Origin: Spirochaetota bacterium
Lineage (GTDB): Bacteria > Spirochaetota > UBA4802 > UBA5368
Direction: 5' to 3'
Length of the DNA stretch: 62,136 bases
NCBI GenBank assembly: GCA_035477215.1
Contig: DATIKU010000003.1
Location: forward strand, 1 to 62,136
Below are positions 26,295-34,043 of the stretch, in pieces. The position numbers and the translations under genes were made by a program. How positions within the stretch are numbered: the first letter of the stretch is position 1; each line of letters starts with the position of its first letter. The notes under the pieces were generated by a model, which made no database searches, had not been told where the DNA came from, and saw only the letters and a program-made list of their open reading frames with translations.

Positions 26295-26951
26295 TTACAG
26301 ATACCCCCCCTCCAGCAGTTTGCGTTTCAAATCATCATCCCGTGCGGTCGGCTTGTCTGACGAGCGAAGACTTAGCATGCGCTCGACGTATTTGGCGAGT
26401 ATATCGACCTCGATGTTTACGGCGTCCCCCGCTTTTCGCTCGTACAGAGTGGTTTTTGCCGCGGTTTCCGGGACGATGTAAATGCTGAACCCGGTCGGAA
26501 GGAGCGAGACGACGGTAAGGGAAATCCCGTCTACCGCTACCGACCCCTTCGCCACGATGTAGCGGGAAAGCGCTTCCGGGACCGCGATGTCGATGCCGGT
26601 ACCGTCCGGGTCTCGCCGCACCGCCCTTACCGTTCCCCTGCCGTCGACATGCCCCTGGACGATATGACCCCCCAGGCGCCCGTTGGGTGTCACCGCCCGT
26701 TCCAGGTTCACTCTCCTGGCGGGGCCGAACGAGCCGAGCGTGGTCGTCTGAAGTGTCACGCTGGAACAGAAAACCGAAAACGTCCCTCCTGCCAGGCGGG
26801 TCACCGTCTGGCAGGCGCCGTCGATCGAGATTGAATCACCGACGGCCGTGCCCTCAAGCGCCCGCGCCGCGGACACCGACAGCGTTGCGCCCGTTTGGGC
26901 GCTCTCGAGGCTTTTTACAACGCCTATTTCTTCGATCAATCCGGTAAACAC
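26295..26951 (-). CDS. ribE: Riboflavin synthase alpha chain
   Basis: A 218-aa enzyme of normal length with the two internal lumazine-binding repeats. It dismutates 6,7-dimethyl-8-ribityllumazine to riboflavin. The N-terminus FTGLIEEIG is diagnostic. SIDGACQTVTRL in repeat 1 and SVAVDGISLTVV in repeat 2 are the corresponding strands, and GHIVQGHVDG marks the junction. The start is GTG 26951, supported by GAGAGG 6-7 bases upstream. It is the last gene of the long minus-strand run, 33 bases after ribD. The lumazine synthase (ribH) and ribBA genes are not nearby, and no FMN riboswitch is visible. Confidence 0.95.
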   Translation of the reverse strand: MFTGLIEEIGVVKSLESAQTGATLSVSAARALEGTAVGDSISIDGACQTVTRLAGGTFSVFCSSVTLQTTTLGSFGPARRVNLERAVTPNGRLGGHIVQGHVDGRGTVRAVRRDPDGTGIDIAVPEALSRYIVAKGSVAVDGISLTVVSLLPTGFSIYIVPETAAKTTLYERKAGDAVNIEVDILAKYVERMLSLRSSDKPTARDDDLKRKLLEGGYL

Positions 26952-26984
26952 GCACTACCTCTCAGATATTACATATCCGGAGCC

Positions 26985-28199
26985 TTACGAAATCCCGCCA
27001 TAGCCGCCGTACAGAACATCCTCGCCGATCACGACCGTTGAGATGTCGCGCAGGCGAAGCGAACCGGCTATAGTATCCCCCCCCCTGCCGTTCAGTACCG
27101 GAACTCCCCCGCCGATAACGCGCGGAGCTATGAAATAGATATACTGGTCGATGGCGTTCGCATCGAAAAACGACGCCGCGAGTATTCCGCCGCTCTCCAG
27201 CAGGGCCATCATTATACCACGACCGTGCAGCAGCCGCAAGACATTATCCGCAATCTCGGCAGGAGAGTCCCCATCCACCAGAGCGAGCCGCCCCGAATCT
27301 TCCAGTTCGCGCACGAAGAGATGATCCTGCCGGCCCTCCAATAAATTCCTTTGTTTTTCTGTGCCTATGAGAAGGACCCTGTCGTCGCCGAAGATCTTCA
27401 AATCCGGACGCAGCATGTCCGGTATGCCGATAACCACCCGAAGCGGCGCGGCCGCGGTGTTGAATGCCACAGACTCGAGAAGGAGCCTGAGAAAATGGTT
27501 CTGGTAACCATCAATCCGCCAGCTCTCCCGCGCAAACGGTTCCCGCGCCTCATCGGAAAACGAGCCCAGCCGGACGTTGAGCTCCGGATCGTCCTTCTCC
27601 ACCGTCCCTTTGCCGACGATGATCGCGTCAGCAAGCGAGCGCAGTCGGTGCACCAGAAATCGCGAGGCGTCTCCTGAAATCCAGCGGGAATCACCCGAAT
27701 GCGTGGCGATCCTGCCGTCAAGAGAAATGGCCGCCTTGTGCACCACGAACGGCCGGTTGTGCAGTATGTATTTTTTAAAAGGGCGGATGAGGTCATTCGC
27801 CGCAGACGCCATCTCATCAATCATAATAACGTCCACTCCCGCGCTCCTGAGACATTCCACTCCCCTGCCCGCCACCCTGGGATTGGGATCGAGGATCGGA
27901 ATGAACACGCGGCGAACACCCGAAGCGATAAGGGCATCAGTGCAGGGAGGGGTTTTGCCGTGGTGGCAGCACGGCTCGAGCGTGACATACAGGTCGCCGC
28001 CGTCGACCGGAGCACACGCATTGCCGAGTGCGCACACCTCGGCGTGATCGCCGCCGCGGCCGCAGGTGGAGCCCGTCGAGATCACCACGCCGTCCCTTAC
28101 AAGGACGGCCCCCACCGAAGGATTCGGCGAGGTGGTGCCCATGCCGGCGAACGCCAGCCTGAGCGCCTGCTCCATGTACGCCCTGTCAACGGTCTCCAT
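26985..28199 (-). CDS. ribD: Bifunctional riboflavin pathway deaminase/reductase
   Basis: A 404-aa protein that deaminates and reduces the pyrimidine intermediate of riboflavin synthesis. The N-terminal cytidine-deaminase fold has the zinc motif HAEVCAL (near residue 52) with EPCCHHGKTPPC. The C-terminal reductase domain begins near residue 145 (RPFVVHKAAISLDGRI). It is somewhat longer than typical RibD because of extra sequence around residues 210-250. Its start overlaps the end of the preceding TPR/membrane protein gene by 14 bases, so it is translated from the same message as the secDF run. ribE follows 33 bases downstream. Confidence 0.93.
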   Translation of the reverse strand: METVDRAYMEQALRLAFAGMGTTSPNPSVGAVLVRDGVVISTGSTCGRGGDHAEVCALGNACAPVDGGDLYVTLEPCCHHGKTPPCTDALIASGVRRVFIPILDPNPRVAGRGVECLRSAGVDVIMIDEMASAANDLIRPFKKYILHNRPFVVHKAAISLDGRIATHSGDSRWISGDASRFLVHRLRSLADAIIVGKGTVEKDDPELNVRLGSFSDEAREPFARESWRIDGYQNHFLRLLLESVAFNTAAAPLRVVIGIPDMLRPDLKIFGDDRVLLIGTEKQRNLLEGRQDHLFVRELEDSGRLALVDGDSPAEIADNVLRLLHGRGIMMALLESGGILAASFFDANAIDQYIYFIAPRVIGGGVPVLNGRGGDTIAGSLRLRDISTVVIGEDVLYGGYGGIS

Positions 28200-29118
28200 A
28201 GCCTATGCCGTATCTTGTAAAAATCTCTTCCCTGTCATCGCCGGGCCGAAGCTCCTCGTAAACGCTCTCGCGTATACGCTCCTCGATCGAGCGATTATAC
28301 CGCAGAGTCTCCCGATAAGCGCCGACGATACCGCCGCCGTAAAACACGGCCGCCGACGCTCCGAAGACAAAGCCCAGCGGAGCATTGTCGGTACGGAACG
28401 AGAAATAGGTCAAGGCGGAAAATGCCGATACCACCAGGAAGGCCAGTGCCCCGTTCTGACGGTTGCCCGCGTAAACGTAACCCATTCCCGGAACGGCGCC
28501 CAGCGCGAGCGCTGTGCGGGGAGACCTCCTCCCGGCAAAACCGTCGCGCGCATATTCCGCAAGCGCCGCATGCGCGGCCGGATTAAAAGCGTCGTCGGAA
28601 CGCAGAGTTTGCGGGCTTTCAAGACGTTTCGCCTCCTCGACCCTGTTTAACAGAATGAGCGAGATGAATGTGCGACGCCGGAGCGCCGAATCGATGAAGG
28701 GCTCGCATCCCTCCGCGGGCATGCCGATGCTCGTCTCGAGTGACCGGCCATACTCGCCGAGTGCGATTGCCGCGTCCGCCGAGAAAATCCTTTCTGGGCA
28801 CGAGACTCCCCTGGCGGACGAGCGAACCATCTCGGTGATGGCCCCGTAACGTCCGCCTCCGTAGAGCAGGTACAGCTCGCTTAGCTTGAGGCGGGCTTCA
28901 TCGACATGGCCGGGATAATAGCTTTTCAGGCGGGAGAGTTCCGTATACGCCCTGAAGTACTCACCGCGCCGGGCGAGGTGGCGCGCGAAGCCGAGGACGG
29001 CCTCGGCGGAGTACTCACTTTCAGGCGGAGCCGGAGCCGCGTCCGCAGCGGGCGCGGCTGAAACGCGAACCATCAATGCGACCGTGCATACGGCGATGTA
29101 TCGCAGCACAAGCCGCAT
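28186..29118 (-). CDS. Exported TPR/membrane protein of unknown function
   Basis: A 310-aa protein. It opens with a signal peptide or membrane anchor (residues 1-28), followed by helical repeats of TPR type from about residue 40 (GFARHLARRGEYFRAYTELS; KLSELYLLYGG). Near residue 205 comes GAVPGMGYVYAGNRQNGALA, a motif known from small membrane proteins of the TM2/DUF5683 type, and then two membrane helices. The function is not known. Related TPR+GxGxxYxG proteins often sit next to secretion or envelope genes, and here it follows secF by 9 bases. The start has GAGG in good position. The 3' end overlaps ribD. Confidence 0.75.
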   Translation of the reverse strand: MRLVLRYIAVCTVALMVRVSAAPAADAAPAPPESEYSAEAVLGFARHLARRGEYFRAYTELSRLKSYYPGHVDEARLKLSELYLLYGGGRYGAITEMVRSSARGVSCPERIFSADAAIALGEYGRSLETSIGMPAEGCEPFIDSALRRRTFISLILLNRVEEAKRLESPQTLRSDDAFNPAAHAALAEYARDGFAGRRSPRTALALGAVPGMGYVYAGNRQNGALAFLVVSAFSALTYFSFRTDNAPLGFVFGASAAVFYGGGIVGAYRETLRYNRSIEERIRESVYEELRPGDDREEIFTRYGIGYGDR

Positions 29119-29127
29119 CGCCTTGCC

Positions 29128-30012
29128 TCATTCGGAACGCGCTTTATGCCACCACAGAACGACCGGTGCGGCGATGTAAATCGTCGAATACGTGCCGCTG
29201 ATGAGTCCCGCGAACATAACGAGCGCGAAATCGCTGATGGTGCCCTCGCCTATGATATACAGCGACAGTACGCAGAAAAGCACGGTGAGCGAGGTGATAA
29301 AGGTACGGGTGAGGGTCTGCGTGACCGAGATATTCAGGATCTGCCCAAAGGCGCTCTTGGCGTGAATATTGAGGTTTTCGCGCACGCGGTCAAAGATGAC
29401 GATGGTATCGTTGACCGAATAGCCGAAGATCGTGAGGATGGCCGCGACAATGGGCACGTTGATCTCGACGCCCATAAACCCGCAGAATAGGAAGGCCATT
29501 AATACATCATGGACCACCGCGACCATCACACCCACCGAATACTTGAGTTCGAAACGGAACACAAGGTACAGCGCCATGAGCAAAAGCGCGATTAACATGA
29601 GCTTTACCGCGGATTTCTTTAAAAAGTCTCCCACCGCCGGCCCTACGGTCTCGGTGGCAAGTATCTTGATTTTCGGGTACGCCGCGCTGAGTACGGCTTT
29701 AATGGTATCCGAGCTCTTTTCGGATGATTCCCCTCTCTCGAGAAGCTTCGAGGAAACAACGAACTCGTGAAGCTCGCCCCTGCCATATAGCTGGACATCG
29801 GCCTTGATGCCGTTTTTGTCGAGCGTTTTGCGCACATCGCCGGGATCGGTCGGCCCTTCGAACTGTACGGTCAGTTTTACGCCGCCGATAAAATCGATTC
29901 CCCAGGTGAATCCGCCTTTGAGATAGGTGGTCACGGAAAACAGAGTAATGACGATCAGTGAGAAACCGATCGCGATCCATCTATATTTAAGAAAGTCTAT
30001 CACCCTATCCAA
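29128..30012 (-). CDS. secF: Protein translocase subunit SecF
   Basis: A 294-aa inner-membrane component of the SecDF complex, which uses the proton gradient to help pull exported proteins through SecYEG. Six membrane helices are evident. The family motifs are GIDFIGGVKLTVQF in the first periplasmic region and a GYSVNDTIVIFDRVREN loop between membrane segments. The start is TTG 30012, because AAGGAG lies exactly 7 bases before it and the protein then opens with DRVIDFLKYRW as in other SecF. The upstream GTG 30033 has no ribosome site. It directly follows secD. Confidence 0.93.
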   Translation of the reverse strand: MDRVIDFLKYRWIAIGFSLIVITLFSVTTYLKGGFTWGIDFIGGVKLTVQFEGPTDPGDVRKTLDKNGIKADVQLYGRGELHEFVVSSKLLERGESSEKSSDTIKAVLSAAYPKIKILATETVGPAVGDFLKKSAVKLMLIALLLMALYLVFRFELKYSVGVMVAVVHDVLMAFLFCGFMGVEINVPIVAAILTIFGYSVNDTIVIFDRVRENLNIHAKSAFGQILNISVTQTLTRTFITSLTVLFCVLSLYIIGEGTISDFALVMFAGLISGTYSTIYIAAPVVLWWHKARSE

Positions 30013-30025
30013 AGCGATTCTCCTT

Positions 30026-31690
30026 TTATACACTCAGTTTTTTCAGGTTCTTCGAGAGCGACAGCAGCTCGAACACGAACCGGGTGACATACAGCACCAC
30101 GAAGAGGCTGGATATGAGGCCGATCGAAAGGGTGACGGCGAAACCCTTTATCGGGCCGGTCCCGAACTGCGAGAGCACGAACGCCGCGATAAGCGTGGTG
30201 ATGTTGGAGTCGACAATGGCCCAGAAGGCCCTTTCAAAACCGTTGACCACCGCGATGCGCGGCGACTTGCCGGAGCGCTGTTCCTCGCGAATGCGCTCGT
30301 AGATGAGCACATTGCTGTCCACCGCCATGCCGAGGGTGAGAATGAACCCGGCTATACCCGGAAGGGTCAGGGTGAATCCCAGCCACGAAAGCAACGCGAG
30401 CTGACAGATCATATTCAATATCAGGCCGACCGAGGCTATGAATCCCGAAAGCTTGTAGTAGGCGACCATGAAGATCATAACCACCGAGAAGGCCATGATG
30501 GTCGCCTTTATTCCGGCATCGATCGCGTCCTGGCCGAGCGACGGACCGACCGTGCGCTCCTCGATTATGACGAGATTTACGGGAAGCGCGCCCTCCTTGA
30601 TGATACGGGTGAGCGTGTTCACCTCTTCGAGGGTAAAATCGCCCTGAATCAGCGCCTGACCCGTGGTTATCTGCACATTTACCTGCGGGGCGCTGCGCAC
30701 CTTTTCGTCGATGACGATGGCGAGTTTTCTTCCGTGGTTCTTCGCCGAGGTCACGGTCGCGAACTTCGAAGCGCCGTCCGGCGTGGTGGTAAAATGCACC
30801 GAGAGACGGCCAAACTCGTCGTGTCCCACCCAGGCCCTGCTGATATCGTCACCCGCCAGCGCAACCTTTTTCTCAAGGGCTATGGGATAGGCCGGCAGTA
30901 TTTTTTTTGTTTTCTCGTCCCGCTCGTAGAAGAAAAGCAGCTCGCTTTTAGGAGACAGACCTATGGCCTTCGCCGCTTCCTCCAGTATCGTGTATTGCTG
31001 TTCGACGTCTTCGGGTATTTTCCCCTCTTTAAGCCTGTGCACATTGTTTTTAAGCCAGAGCCCCGCCAGGCGCGTATATTCATCGTCCACCAGTCGGTAC
31101 TCGACCCGTCCCGTGGTGCCGATGGCCTTCTTTACGCTCATGGGATCTTTTACGCCGGGGAGCTGTATCTCGATCGCCTCCACGCCGCGCGGCCGTATGG
31201 AGGGTTCGGAAACGCCGAACTTGTCTATGCGGTTTCGCAGCAGTTCAAGTGCCTGCTGGGTTATGTCCCTCTTCTCGGAATCGGTTAGCTTCTTTCCCTG
31301 CTTGTGCTCTATGCTCTCAAAATCCGCGCGCATGACCAGGTTCATTCCGCCCTGCAGGTCCAGGCCGAGATTCATCTTCTTCGCCAGAAGCGCCTTCTCG
31401 GACCAGTGCGGCAGTATTCGCACGTCCTTGACACCGGAGATGATCTTCACTTCGTTCATCACGGCGTCGTTTATCCCGTATCCGCTGACCGACACGACCC
31501 CATCGGTCCTCACTACAAGCATGCCGCCCCCGGTAAAGCGCTTTTCAAGATCGGCAACCTGTTCCGCCGTGGCGTCTTTCTCAAGAACGACGCTCATCTC
31601 CCGTTTTCCGACGGTGGGCAGAATGAGCAGAACGGCAAATACAAGTATCGCCACTATGAACATGGCCTTGTATATCATGCCTCGTGTCAT
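30026..31690 (-). CDS. secD: Protein translocase subunit SecD
   Basis: A 554-aa partner of SecF. An N-terminal membrane helix is followed by a large periplasmic P1 domain (LGLDLQGGMNLVMRAD near residue 108). The C-terminal five-helix region contains the conserved GMAVDSNVLIYERIREE loop, which carries the Asp and Arg important for proton use. The length is within the family range. The gene precedes secF with only a few bases between stop and the preferred secF start, and follows the 208-aa exported protein by 27 bases. ATG 31690 has AGGA 6 bases upstream. Confidence 0.96.
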   Translation of the reverse strand: MTRGMIYKAMFIVAILVFAVLLILPTVGKREMSVVLEKDATAEQVADLEKRFTGGGMLVVRTDGVVSVSGYGINDAVMNEVKIISGVKDVRILPHWSEKALLAKKMNLGLDLQGGMNLVMRADFESIEHKQGKKLTDSEKRDITQQALELLRNRIDKFGVSEPSIRPRGVEAIEIQLPGVKDPMSVKKAIGTTGRVEYRLVDDEYTRLAGLWLKNNVHRLKEGKIPEDVEQQYTILEEAAKAIGLSPKSELLFFYERDEKTKKILPAYPIALEKKVALAGDDISRAWVGHDEFGRLSVHFTTTPDGASKFATVTSAKNHGRKLAIVIDEKVRSAPQVNVQITTGQALIQGDFTLEEVNTLTRIIKEGALPVNLVIIEERTVGPSLGQDAIDAGIKATIMAFSVVMIFMVAYYKLSGFIASVGLILNMICQLALLSWLGFTLTLPGIAGFILTLGMAVDSNVLIYERIREEQRSGKSPRIAVVNGFERAFWAIVDSNITTLIAAFVLSQFGTGPIKGFAVTLSIGLISSLFVVLYVTRFVFELLSLSKNLKKLSV

Positions 31691-31717
31691 GACAGTCCTC
31701 GTTAGTGTGAAAAGTCT

Positions 31718-32344
31718 TTACGCTTTAGGGAAACGCTTCAGAACGCTCGAACGGCGGTTTCTCGCCCTGAACCGGTAAAGGACAAAGATGAGGATGACGA
31801 TGCCGACCAGCGCTACCCTGGCCATCGTATCGGTTGCCGAGCGGCCCATACCGAACAATCCCTTCCCGGCGGCTTCTTCGCCTTCATCGCCGGAAACTTT
31901 GCTCTTCTCAGTCGCGATAACGGGCGTGGCGGTTTCGGCCACGGTCTCGGTTATCCGGATTCCTGGAATCCTCCTGTATTTGAACGCGCCGTCGGTTACA
32001 TCGAGCAGGCCATCGCCCGCATACGCCTCTTTCGGTTCTTCCTGGGATGGTGTTCCACGTTCCGCCTGTTTCTTCCTGGCGGCGGTCTCATCATCCGCCT
32101 CGTGCGGCCTCTGAACGGGCGAAACGGGCTGCGCTGTCTCCTTATTAACGACAGGCTCCCGCTTTTCCTCGACCGACCCGGCATCTTCCCGCTTCTCCTT
32201 CTCCACGATGGCCTCGCCGGCGGCCTCTGTTCCGGTCTGGGCATACAGCGCAGACGGAACAACGGCGCGCACCGACATGCCCGCCGGAACGGCAATAAAG
32301 GCGAGGAATACGGAGATCGGCAGGATTTTAACGCCGGATTTCAT
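31718..32344 (-). CDS. Exported, C-terminally membrane-anchored hypothetical protein
   Basis: A 208-aa protein inserted between yajC and secD. The N-terminus is a signal peptide (ISVFLAFIAVPAGMSVRA). The central 110 residues are low-complexity Glu/Lys/Pro/Ala, probably unfolded. A membrane helix (VALVGIVILIFVLYRF) and a basic tail close the protein. The overall plan, periplasmic disordered linker plus C-terminal helix, is unusual. Its position suggests an accessory role at the Sec translocon, but this is inference only. The spacing to neighbours (26 and 27 bases) supports co-transcription. Confidence 0.6.
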   Translation of the reverse strand: MKSGVKILPISVFLAFIAVPAGMSVRAVVPSALYAQTGTEAAGEAIVEKEKREDAGSVEEKREPVVNKETAQPVSPVQRPHEADDETAARKKQAERGTPSQEEPKEAYAGDGLLDVTDGAFKYRRIPGIRITETVAETATPVIATEKSKVSGDEGEEAAGKGLFGMGRSATDTMARVALVGIVILIFVLYRFRARNRRSSVLKRFPKA

Positions 32345-32370
32345 TATCGGTTCGCGATAAACGGACGATG

Positions 32371-32685
32371 TTATACCTTCGCCTGAACCGCGGTACGAGC
32401 GAACTCAACCTTCGCCCCGTCGGCTATCTTCAATACTACGATGTTTTCGTCCACCTTGATATTGATCACCACCCCGTAAATTCCACCCGAAGTCAGGACC
32501 TTGTCACCCTTCTGGAGTGAATCAATCATCTTCTTCCGTTCCTTCTCGCGCTTTTGCGTCGGACGAATCAGCAGGAAGTAAAAAATGGCTATCATTAGAA
32601 CGATGGGAATAAAGCTCATCCAGCCCTGGCCGCCGACCCCGCCGGGAGTCTGCGCATACGCAGTTGAAAGAAATAAATCTGACAC
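32371..32685 (-). CDS. yajC: Preprotein translocase subunit YajC
   Basis: A 104-aa small membrane protein that associates with SecDF. After a short tail, the membrane helix WMSFIPIVLMIAIFYFLLIR leads into the conserved RPTQKREKERKKMIDSLQ and KGDKVLTSGGIYG segments. The start is GTG 32685, because GGAGG stands 7 bases before it. An ATG at 32718 is in frame but would place that ribosome site inside the gene. It heads the yajC-unknown-secD-secF group. Confidence 0.94.
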   Translation of the reverse strand: MSDLFLSTAYAQTPGGVGGQGWMSFIPIVLMIAIFYFLLIRPTQKREKERKKMIDSLQKGDKVLTSGGIYGVVINIKVDENIVVLKIADGAKVEFARTAVQAKV

Positions 32686-32872
32686 CGTACATCCTCCGAA
32701 TGAATAAAGTTGTTTCACGACAGAAAATCACACGACCCGCATTAACGCTTCCACCCGCAAAGGGGGCGCCGCGTTCGGGTATTACCCGGCCCGTGACGCG
32801 GGCCACATCACCGCGCACGAAACGCAGCCTGTACGCTGCACCAGTCGAAATATTATGTCAACCCTTTAATAC

Positions 32873-33547
32873 TCACTCGCCGTAAATAATTACCGGTGTG
32901 CCGATTACAAGGTATTTTTCGAGTTCGAGGATATCCCGATTGTACATTCGCACGCATCCGCTCGTGGAGAGATGGCCTATCGACGCTTCGTCGCTGTTTC
33001 CGTGTATCGCGATACCGTGCCCGATCGGCGCGTATTCGCCGCGAACCCTGGGAACTTCGCCCGCGACGACCGCCGCCTCATAACGTGCGCGGTCACGCTC
33101 GAGCGGATAATCCAGAAGGAAGAAGCGCGGCCCATAGGCGTTGTCCCCAAGGTCGACGTTCGGCCTGCCATGCTTGTAATGGCCGTCCCTCGCGCGGAAA
33201 TACACGCGGTTCATCGAGCTCAGTTTTTGATACGATGCGGAACCGGGATGCGCGTCCATGCTAAGCATTTCGATGATCCGGTAGACGCCCTCCGGCGTGC
33301 GGTTGTCGCCCGCATGAAGCTTCGTCGAGCGGTCCTGGTTCAATCCGTACGCGACCCGGTAACTCGCCACCACATCGGTGCGCCGGTCATGGACGCGGAG
33401 CGTAAACGAGCGCTTCTCGACGCTGAGAACGTATTTGCCCCTGAAGCCATCGAACGCTTTCCGGATTTCCGCCTCATGGCCGTTCCCACAGGCGGGCGCC
33501 GAAACCGCGACGGCCAGCACCACAGCAGCGAACGATAGCTTCAGCAT
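32873..33547 (-). CDS. L,D-transpeptidase (YkuD/ErfK type)
   Basis: A 224-aa exported enzyme that forms or exchanges 3-3 peptidoglycan cross-links or anchors proteins to the wall. A signal peptide (about residues 1-20) is followed by the YkuD catalytic domain. The substrate His is in GHGIAIHGN and the active-site motif is HLSTSGCVRMYN, with Cys near residue 197. Its length and single domain fit the short ErfK class. It follows the OmpH-like gene by 6 bases and precedes yajC by about 190 bases, placing it in the envelope-biogenesis series. Confidence 0.9.
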   Translation of the reverse strand: MLKLSFAAVVLAVAVSAPACGNGHEAEIRKAFDGFRGKYVLSVEKRSFTLRVHDRRTDVVASYRVAYGLNQDRSTKLHAGDNRTPEGVYRIIEMLSMDAHPGSASYQKLSSMNRVYFRARDGHYKHGRPNVDLGDNAYGPRFFLLDYPLERDRARYEAAVVAGEVPRVRGEYAPIGHGIAIHGNSDEASIGHLSTSGCVRMYNRDILELEKYLVIGTPVIIYGE

Positions 33548-33553
33548 GCGGCC

Positions 33554-34042
33554 TCAGCGCGACACCGGAGCGTTGCGTTTGCGAAGCGCGGCCATTTCAC
33601 GCAATACTTCCTCGGTGATATCATACTCCTTACCCGAGTACACGGCGCCCTCTCCGGCACCCAGTATGAAATCTATCCCCTGCCTCGAGGCGACGGCGTT
33701 CATGGCACGGTTGATCTCGGCGAGGATGCGCTGCCGGTGCTGTTCCTCGGCCGCGTTCAATTTTTCGAGCTCTGCATTTCTTCGACCAAGCTCGCGCTCG
33801 GCCGGCTCACTCTCGGAGCGGTCGGCCGACATCGTACGAGCTTTCAGTGTGCGGACGGCCGAAAGGGCCTCCGTTTTGGCGGCCTTCACCCCTCTCGCGT
33901 CGGGGTCCGAGTTCACCGCGTACTCGAAGAGCAGGGCCATGTTCACGGAGCGTATCCTCGCCTCGCTTTCATCCGCGAGCCGGGCCTTGCCGCACGAGGA
34001 CGCGATCGCCGCGGCCAGGATTATGGCATATACGGGTCTCAT
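33554..34042 (-). CDS. OmpH/Skp-like periplasmic chaperone, possibly a lipoprotein
   Basis: A 162-aa protein with the typical OmpH plan. A signal sequence is followed by an early strand (RIRSVNMALLFEYAV), a long helical hairpin (about residues 55-130, rich in Glu/Arg/Ala) and a C-terminal strand (GIDFILGAGEGAVYSGKEYDIT). Skp-type chaperones hold outer-membrane proteins on their way to BamA. The signal sequence ends in AIASSC, so it may be lipidated at Cys 17, which would be unusual for Skp. Overall similarity to Skp is weak, but its place directly after bamA supports the call. Confidence 0.78.
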   Translation of the reverse strand: MRPVYAIILAAAIASSCGKARLADESEARIRSVNMALLFEYAVNSDPDARGVKAAKTEALSAVRTLKARTMSADRSESEPAERELGRRNAELEKLNAAEEQHRQRILAEINRAMNAVASRQGIDFILGAGEGAVYSGKEYDITEEVLREMAALRKRNAPVSR

Positions 34043-34043
34043 G

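Noticed and set aside
29927-31288. Plus-strand open frame of 453 codons
   Set aside because: Antisense to secD and secF, which are unmistakable. The translation is rich in Arg, Glu, His and Asp without any motif.
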